DNA of 12,730 nucleotides from a bacterium. GTDB lineage: Bacteria; Zhuqueibacterota; Zhuqueibacteria; Thermofontimicrobiales; Thermofontimicrobiaceae. The DNA lies in NCBI GenBank assembly GCA_011046315.1, contig DSAU01000327.1, positions 1 to 12,730 of the forward strand, given 5' to 3'. Shown here in pieces: positions 8,266 through 12,730 of this stretch. The translations under genes were made by a program, and so were the position numbers. The notes under the pieces are model-generated. The model did not search any database. It was given only the letters and a program-made list of their open reading frames with translations, and was not told the origin of the DNA. Position 1 is the stretch's first letter. Each line of letters starts with the position of its first letter.

Positions 8266-9879
8266 TTATTCCTGCAATGGCTGCCATTCTCCGTAATGTT
8301 CGCAGTAAATCCGGCAGGGACCTTTGGATTTCCATTTGTAATTGAAATTGTATGTCCAGCCCATGTATTCAGAAGCGCCACCGCTGGTGGTGGTAATAAT
8401 GTAGCGGCTGTCCACATCGCCGATGCCGGTCGCTTGTTCGCCGGGAAGCTCTCTGTCTCCCTTGTTGGCGTCAAAGGGAATCCAGCCGTAATTGGGGAGA
8501 TATACTTCAGTCCAGCGATGAAATACTTCATCTAAGCTGGCGTCATCGCCGCGCAGAGAAACGGCACCGACATAGCGCGCCGGGAGCCCCGCTGCTCGGC
8601 ACAAAGCAATTAAGCAAAAGGAATACTCAGAACAGGAAGCGGTACCCCGTTTCAGCACGGTCGGCGCAGTGTTCCATCCCCCAACCGGTTTCAGATTATA
8701 GCTGAGGTTTTCTATCAAATAATTGTAGATTTTTCTGGCGATAAAATAAGGATTGGTCTCATCACCGGTAATTTTTCGGGCGAGCTGTTGAATGAATGGA
8801 TCATTGATCATCAGTTTCTGTCCGTCCACCAAGTACTGCTTTTTGATTTTCTCCGGAATTTTTTTCAGATCGCCGACTTTGTCCGGATCAATGAAATATT
8901 CGATGTTCCAAATTCTGGCTTTGATAGTCATGGTTACCCGAAAAAACTGACCGCCTGGCAAGTTTTGAGTTTGAAAATGAGCAAACTTCTGTCCCCATTG
9001 ATCGCAGACAATTTGGAGCGGTTGCGGATCGAAAACGATTGGCTCGAGTAACTCCTGGTTGTCCCGGTTTTCAGGGATGGCGAGATACACATCCAGACCA
9101 GTAACTTCACCCGGCCCATAGTTCCGAAAGTCGAAATGATTATCGAGTTGCTGCATCTTTGGATCCGTTCGGATCAATATGTCCGGATCGTCAATTTTTA
9201 TTTGATAAATTTGATCGGTCTGGTAATCCACATTCCACAAGGTCTGACCGTCCCACGCCAGCCCGCGCGGATATTCACCCGGAGAAGTGAAGGCTGAGAT
9301 CACCTGTCCGGTTTCAGGACAGACGCGGTAGAGCCTGTCTGCGCCGCGATCTGAGACCCAGAGAAATCGCCCGTCAAAAGCCAATCCGTCAGCATTTCTT
9401 GCCGGTGATGGAAAATTGGAAATCATCATCCCGTCCTGGGGATCGATGCTCATAATCAGGTCTAATCGATCATCGACCATCCATAATAGTTTCCCGTCCC
9501 AACAAATATCTTTTGGATTGCGGGTGTAAGCTTCGATGATATGCTCGGCTTCGCCGGTATTTACGTTGATGCGGTAAAGGAACAACTCCTTATCGTCGAC
9601 GACCCAGAGATGGGTTCCGTCCCACGCCAAACCGGTGGGGCTGTATCCTGGGGCCGGTAAAGCTTTTAGTTGGGCGCCGCTGGTTGGCTCTATTTGAATG
9701 AGCAAATCGGATTGGCGGTCGCTCACCCAAAGCTGTTTTCCGTCAAACGCCAGACCGGTGCAAAAATTTCCCGGGGAATTGAACGAGCGGAGCACTTCCC
9801 CGGCTTTAGCCCATAGCGATGTTGTTGCCATTCCGCTGACGACAACAATCAATAATCGAAACAAATATTTTTTGTTCAT
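8266..9879 (-). CDS. Exported beta-propeller protein with C-terminal transglutaminase-like domain
   Basis: A 537-residue exported protein. Residues 1-26 form a signal peptide (basic MNKK, hydrophobic core, cleavage probably after AKA at 24-26) and no later membrane span is seen. Residues about 33-230 hold five propeller blades of 40-45 residues, each with a GLAFDG/GLAWDG..LWVSD-type motif (starting near 42, 83, 124, 165 and 206), as in NHL or SMP-30-like propellers. Residues about 235-335 are a beta-rich linker domain. The C-terminal 350-500 is a transglutaminase-like (papain-fold) domain with Cys416 (GTASCSEYSF), His454 (VFHRWTEVY) and Asp470 (WIPFDANKGDR), so the catalytic triad is complete. 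Such domains act as proteases, amidases or cross-linkers; the reaction here is unknown. The start has AGAGGTG (9884-9890 on +) five bases away. It heads the - strand run and faces a 474-base gap that must hold its promoter. Confidence 0.9.
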   Translation of the reverse strand: MNKKYLFRLLIVVVSGMATTSLWAKAGEVLRSFNSPGNFCTGLAFDGKQLWVSDRQSDLLIQIEPTSGAQLKALPAPGYSPTGLAWDGTHLWVVDDKELFLYRINVNTGEAEHIIEAYTRNPKDICWDGKLLWMVDDRLDLIMSIDPQDGMMISNFPSPARNADGLAFDGRFLWVSDRGADRLYRVCPETGQVISAFTSPGEYPRGLAWDGQTLWNVDYQTDQIYQIKIDDPDILIRTDPKMQQLDNHFDFRNYGPGEVTGLDVYLAIPENRDNQELLEPIVFDPQPLQIVCDQWGQKFAHFQTQNLPGGQFFRVTMTIKARIWNIEYFIDPDKVGDLKKIPEKIKKQYLVDGQKLMINDPFIQQLARKITGDETNPYFIARKIYNYLIENLSYNLKPVGGWNTAPTVLKRGTASCSEYSFCLIALCRAAGLPARYVGAVSLRGDDASLDEVFHRWTEVYLPNYGWIPFDANKGDRELPGEQATGIGDVDSRYIITTTSGGASEYMGWTYNFNYKWKSKGPCRIYCEHYGEWQPLQE

Positions 9880-10353
9880 ATCTCACCTCTTTTTTTGTTA
9901 TGAACCAAATTTATCCCACCGTTATTAAACCCTGCTTTTACAACATTGGTACGATAACCCCTAAAAATGTCGGCTTGATGACCCTTTTAAAAGTTTTTTC
10001 ACTGATGCCGCTAACATTAATGAAAATCAGAGGTTGACTATTATCAGTGCAAATTTAAGGTATAATTTTTTTTTCACAATGTCAAGATAAAAAATGGAAA
10101 ATTAGTACGACATCAGTTATTTGTGGAAATAGAAACTGATGCCATCGCTTTGTTTGTAAAAAATATTAAAAATAGATGGCTTGATTTAAAAATTTCATCA
10201 TCTGTCAAATAGTCATTTTATCAAGCGATGGCATCAGTATTCCGCCCAAAACGGATGAATTACGAAAATTTTGACTTGACTATTTAACCAAATTTAATTA
10301 ATTTCAGAAAAAATAGCATACTGCAAATTATACAGAAAGGCGCGTCCAGCAAA
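9880..10353. other. Gene-free divergent intergenic region with a repeat element
   Basis: This AT-rich gap separates the transglutaminase gene (- strand) from the phosphatidyltransferase gene (+ strand), so it should hold promoters for both. I see no open reading frame of note. The main content is the inverted-repeat element at 10135-10246. Left of it, ACTGATGCC at 10001-10009 repeats the first nine bases of that element's end, and CATCAGT at 10111-10117 could pair with ACTGATG at 10135-10141; both could be remnants or chance. To the right, TTGACTTGACT at 10271-10281 offers two overlapping -35-like hexamers, but the AT-rich sequence 16-18 bases beyond gives only poor -10 matches, so no promoter is called. 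Confidence 0.6.
10135..10246 (+). repeat. MITE-like inverted-repeat element, copy A
   Basis: The element begins with ACTGATGCCATCGCTT (10135-10150) and ends with its perfect reverse complement AAGCGATGGCATCAGT (10223-10238). The 72 bases between are AT-rich and have no coding capacity. The same sequence occurs reverse-complemented at 12394-12501 with roughly 90% identity by hand alignment (about eight substitutions and a three-base length difference). The match runs on past the right terminal repeat for about eight more bases (TATTCCGCC against TATTCCACC). An inner GATGGCTTGAT (10175-10185 region) can pair with ATCAAGC of the right arm, so RNA from it could fold in two ways. No clear target-site duplication is seen. 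It ends about 107 bases before the phosphatidyltransferase start. Confidence 0.85.
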
Positions 10354-10908
10354 ATGGAATCGAAACCGGAATACCGGATACTAACAGTTCCCAATGGGAT
10401 TTCTTTGTTCCGAATGCTTTTGCTGATACCTATCGGCTATTTTCTCTGGCATGATAACCTGATTCTGGTGGCAATTTTAGTGGTAATTTCGTTTTTTACG
10501 GATTTCCTCGACGGTATGCTTGCTCGAAAACTGGATCAGATTTCCGAGGTTGGAAAAGTCCTCGATCCGCTGGCGGACAAGCTCAGCATCGGAGTCTGTC
10601 TGATTATTTTATATTTCAAGGCCATAGTACCCGGCTGGCTGGTGATTATCGTTGTGGGCCGGGATGTTGCGATTATGATCGGTGGACTCATTTTTGCCAG
10701 CAAGTACCGGCTGGTGATTCCATCCGATGCGATCGGAAAAATGACCGCCAATGTGTTGGCTTTGATGGTTTTCGGGTATATTTTTCAATTAAAAATTCTG
10801 ATAACTGTCTTTACTCCACTGGCGATTGTTTTTGTAATATGGTCCAGCTTCAACTACTCGCGACGATTTTATCAAAAAATTAAACTCAACACTTCCGCTG
10901 AAAAATAA
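10354..10908 (+). CDS. CDP-alcohol phosphatidyltransferase (PgsA-like)
   Basis: A 184-residue integral membrane enzyme of the CDP-alcohol phosphatidyltransferase family, which moves a phosphatidyl group from CDP-diacylglycerol to an alcohol. The full active-site signature is present: D50-x2-D53-G54-x2-A57-R58-x8-G67-x3-D71-x3-D75, whose aspartates bind the metal ions. About five or six hydrophobic segments follow the usual topology, and the N-terminal TVPNGISLFRMLLLIPIGYF resembles PgsA (glycerol-3-phosphate acceptor). Length fits PgsA (about 180-200). The acceptor cannot be proven from sequence: inositol-phosphate or other polar-head enzymes share the signature. The ATG is chosen because the family's TxPNxxSLxR motif follows within 20 residues; the ribosome site is weak (AAAGG at 10336-10340, 13 bases away). 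It stands alone, preceded by repeat copy A and converging with the isomerase gene. Confidence 0.88.
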   Translation: MESKPEYRILTVPNGISLFRMLLLIPIGYFLWHDNLILVAILVVISFFTDFLDGMLARKLDQISEVGKVLDPLADKLSIGVCLIILYFKAIVPGWLVIIVVGRDVAIMIGGLIFASKYRLVIPSDAIGKMTANVLALMVFGYIFQLKILITVFTPLAIVFVIWSSFNYSRRFYQKIKLNTSAEK

Positions 10909-11176
10909 TCTCGTTGCTTGACCGCCACCGCTGTTATCCCACAAAGGGGCATAAGCGTTTCAATAATTCACAACAATGGACATTGCCAGCACTCAATCGC
11001 TCAACCGTCAAACATTCAACCTGCTATAATCGACCGGTTTTACAAACCGTTCCGGTATAAACTTCTAATATATTAATGGAATGCATTGACATGGTCAATT
11101 CACTCCATAAGTCCTTAATAAAACGAAATAAGTAATATTAACAACCAAAATCTATTTTAGAAATTAGGCTGTATTA

Positions 11177-12313
11177 TTAATACATATCATTGAAAGCCAG
11201 TTGCGCCTCGATCAATGCGTTACGCATGATGTCTTCTGCTTTGGCGGTTTCACGATTTTGCAGATAATTTATCAGCTCGCGGTAATTAATCTCAGCCGCA
11301 GCTCTTTCGCAGGCTTCCCAGCTCAAAATTGAACGAACCACCCGGTCGATGGCTTGATCTTCGTTGTCATAAGGGCGCGGCTGCATGTCGTGGCCCTTCC
11401 AGCGGCTGTAATTCGCCTGTTGAATTAGTCCGGCAATGGCGATGTTCATGCCGTTAACGCGCGTTCCGTGGTCAATATCAAATTTACCCGGTCCACCGAG
11501 AATGATTCCGTCATTGTATCCCTGGCTGTTGAGATGCATGTGCAGTAACGATTTGTTATCGAGCTCTTCCACAGTATCGTAAACATGATCCAATCCGATC
11601 ATTTCCGAATGGCCGAACTCTTTATTGACGCCTTTTTTTGCTCGTTGAATGTTGAACTCTTCCTCAAGCCTCCGCCAGAACAGCAACGCACTGGCGACGG
11701 TGGGGATGAGCATGGCAGGATGACCCTCATTCGGCTTGGGTTCAAAACAGATATACAATTGCCCGTCTTTCTCGGTTTCGTAACGGCAGAGCGAAGCGAC
11801 GCTTTCCTTCAAATTTTGATACATCGGTCGAATCGCAACCGAAGCCAGATCGTAACCAAACGAGCCGTTCCAGAGCACCAACGTCGGCGCTAACTGCGGA
11901 TCCGGGTGCCAGGCTTTTTTCAGTGGACCGTAAGTGATGTCAACTGTTCTTAACCCCAATTCTTCGGCAGATTTTCGTTCGACGGGATCGAGCGATGCAA
12001 TTCCACCATAGGCAAAATGAGCGTGGGCTCCCGGCGTAATCATCGCCAAAAAAAGTCCGGTTTCAACCAGCGCAGCAGCGACAGCTTCTGCATTGGAATC
12101 ATTCACTTCGGCGTCGAAATGAACTTCAAATCCCAGTACAATATTGGCGGGCAATCGTGGAACAATTTTCTGTTTGATTAAAAAAATAGCATCGGCGGTG
12201 GATAATTTATCTGCGCTCCATTGAGACCGGATATCGCCGGGGACAAATCCGCCCTTTCCTGAATTAAATGTCCAACGGCAAATGCTATGATAAGATTTTT
12301 GTGGTTCAACCAT
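11177..12313 (-). CDS. Xylose-isomerase-like TIM-barrel protein, probable sugar isomerase
   Basis: A 378-residue soluble protein of the xylose isomerase-like TIM-barrel superfamily, which interconverts aldoses and ketoses or epimerises sugars using divalent metals. Visible counterparts of XylA active-site segments are VLWNGSFGYD (147-155, for VWGGREG), CFEPKPNEGH (189-198, Glu191 and Lys193), NKEFGHSEMIGL (230-241, Glu232 and His235), HMHLNSQG (258-265), KFDID (277-281, Asp279 and Asp281) and KGHDMQPR (306-313, Asp309). His260 sits where XylA has a metal-binding Asp, and the WGGRE box is changed, so the substrate is probably not xylose. Length is near that of XylA (about 390). The start is firm: GAGGAG (12322-12327 on +) lies eight bases from the ATG. 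The gene is alone, with repeat copy B about 80 bases upstream. The family is confident; the reaction is unknown. Confidence 0.85.
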   Translation of the reverse strand: MVEPQKSYHSICRWTFNSGKGGFVPGDIRSQWSADKLSTADAIFLIKQKIVPRLPANIVLGFEVHFDAEVNDSNAEAVAAALVETGLFLAMITPGAHAHFAYGGIASLDPVERKSAEELGLRTVDITYGPLKKAWHPDPQLAPTLVLWNGSFGYDLASVAIRPMYQNLKESVASLCRYETEKDGQLYICFEPKPNEGHPAMLIPTVASALLFWRRLEEEFNIQRAKKGVNKEFGHSEMIGLDHVYDTVEELDNKSLLHMHLNSQGYNDGIILGGPGKFDIDHGTRVNGMNIAIAGLIQQANYSRWKGHDMQPRPYDNEDQAIDRVVRSILSWEACERAAAEINYRELINYLQNRETAKAEDIMRNALIEAQLAFNDMY

Positions 12314-12393
12314 TCTCGATTCTCCTCATATAGTTGTTGTTAATTGTCTGCTTGCTGTTGTTTTGATAGTTGTTTTGTAAAGCGTCAGTTACA

Positions 12394-12501
12394 GGTGGAA
12401 TACTGATACCATCGCTTGATAAACTGATTATTTGACAGATGATACAATTTTTAAATCAAGCCATCTATTTTAATGTTTTTCAAAGTAAGCGATGGCATCA
12501 G
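12394..12501 (-). repeat. MITE-like inverted-repeat element, copy B
   Basis: This is the reverse-complemented second copy of the element at 10135-10246. On the + strand it starts with ACTGATACCATCGCTT (12402-12417) and ends with AAGCGATGGCATCAG (12487-12501), inverted repeats that differ by one base. The inner part carries the same ATCAAGCCATCT and TTTGACAGATGAT blocks as copy A read on the other strand. The shared sequence extends to GGTGGAAT at its left side. It lies about 80 bases before the isomerase start, in the same orientation relative to that gene as copy A has to the phosphatidyltransferase gene. Confidence 0.85.
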
Positions 12502-12506
12502 CCTAT

Positions 12507-12548
12507 GTTTGATGTACCAGGTTTCTCCAAGAAAACTGGTATACAAAC
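12507..12548. repeat. Imperfect hairpin beside repeat copy B
   Basis: Paired arms are GTTTG (12507-12511) with CAAAC (12544-12548), TACCAG (12515-12520) with CTGGTA (12536-12541), and TTTCT (12522-12526) with AGAAA (12530-12534), closing a CCA loop. Single mismatches separate the blocks. It starts six bases after repeat copy B. A T-rich tract follows on the + strand, so it could end + strand transcription, although no + strand gene lies nearby. On the - strand it would sit in a leader of the isomerase gene if the promoter is further right. Confidence 0.5.
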
Positions 12549-12663
12549 TTTACATTATTTTTCATTTTCTGCTTGCTTTTGAAATAATTGTTTGTATATT
12601 TCTTTTACTAATATGAATGACCAGTTGGATTATTGGTTTTTTTGTTTTTTTAATATTTAGATC

Positions 12664-12691
12664 GTAAGGGACGTCCATGGACGTCCCCTAC
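12664..12691. repeat. Near-perfect 28-base palindrome
   Basis: The core GGGACGTCCATGGACGTCCC (12668-12687) equals its own reverse complement. Outside it, one A/C mismatch is followed by GTA paired with TAC, giving 28 bases with one mispair. It also contains GGACGTCC twice in tandem. It is richer in G and C than its surroundings. Ends of the GTAGGGG/CCCCTAC type are known from intergenic hairpin repeats in many environmental bacteria (from memory), so a dispersed genomic repeat is the likeliest explanation; a binding site for a dimeric protein is possible. Confidence 0.65.
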
Positions 12692-12730
12692 ATCGCGAAA
12701 ATCCTTTTATTGGAAGCTGATATTTTCTAC

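Larger units (their letters stand above)
12314..12730. other. Gene-free right-hand region rich in repeats and hairpins
   Basis: No open reading frame of note is present on either strand. The stretch holds, in order, the ribosome binding site and leader of the isomerase gene, repeat copy B (12394-12501), an imperfect hairpin (12507-12548), an AT-rich tract with runs of T (about 12549-12660) and a GC-richer palindrome (12664-12691). The promoter of the isomerase gene must lie in or right of this stretch on the - strand, but I could not pick out a convincing pair of hexamers. Confidence 0.6.

Noticed and set aside
8232..8531. 99-codon open frame on the - strand overlapping the transglutaminase gene
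   Set aside because: It overlaps the conserved catalytic domain in another frame and resembles no protein; treated as a shadow, not a frameshifted tail.
9972..10009. GGCTTGAT and ACTGATGCC as a third, degenerate copy of the repeat element
   Set aside because: The two blocks are in the wrong order and spacing for either orientation of the element; probably chance similarity.
10025..10066. TTGACT (10034-10039) and TATAAT (10061-10066) as a + strand promoter
   Set aside because: The 21-base spacing is too long for a standard sigma-70 promoter and it lies nearly 290 bases from the next gene, across the repeat.
11035..11049. CGGTTT-TAC-AAACCG hairpin between the convergent genes as a terminator
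   Set aside because: Only six base pairs and not followed by a T-run on either strand.

Overview
The window is bacterial chromosomal DNA with eight intact protein-coding genes, no RNA genes, no CRISPR array and no recognisable transposase. Base composition is moderate in genes and clearly AT-rich between them. Most starts have a clear GGAGG-type ribosome binding site and one gene starts with TTG. Gene content (a fused B12-dependent acyl-CoA mutase, sodium-coupled transporters, a secreted propeller-transglutaminase, a xylose-isomerase-like enzyme) suggests a free-living environmental bacterium. The proteins feel like those of Calditrichota/KSB1-type lineages, but this is only an impression and no marker gene is present to fix the phylum.

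Layout. Positions 66-4021 (+ strand) hold icmF, the fused isobutyryl-CoA mutase, and then a small cysteine-containing DUF6125-like protein. Positions 9879-4042 (- strand) are a co-directional run of four genes, in transcription order: an exported beta-propeller/transglutaminase protein, an NhaC-type Na+/H+ antiporter, an AGCS-type Na+/alanine (glycine) symporter, and a 305-residue protein of unknown function. A 474-base gene-free gap (9880-10353) separates this run from a + strand CDP-alcohol phosphatidyltransferase (10354-10908). That gene converges on a - strand TIM-barrel sugar-isomerase-like gene (11177-12313). The last 417 bases hold no gene but are rich in repeats and hairpins.

How the genes may work together. 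IcmF interconverts isobutyryl-CoA and n-butyryl-CoA and carries its own G-protein chaperone, so it needs no separate meaB or small subunit. NhaC and AGCS both depend on the sodium gradient and could form a sodium circuit: amino-acid uptake with Na+, then Na+ extrusion. Nothing in the sequence proves co-regulation. The other genes look like housekeeping or independent functions.

The least expected non-coding structure is a roughly 100-base element with 16-base terminal inverted repeats, present twice (10135-10246 and 12394-12501) in opposite orientation. It brackets the phosphatidyltransferase and the isomerase and lies at a similar distance upstream of each. It resembles a miniature inverted-repeat element or a mobile regulatory leader. 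A second, unrelated palindrome (12664-12691) lies near the right edge. I found no convincing defence system or other wholly new multi-gene system here.
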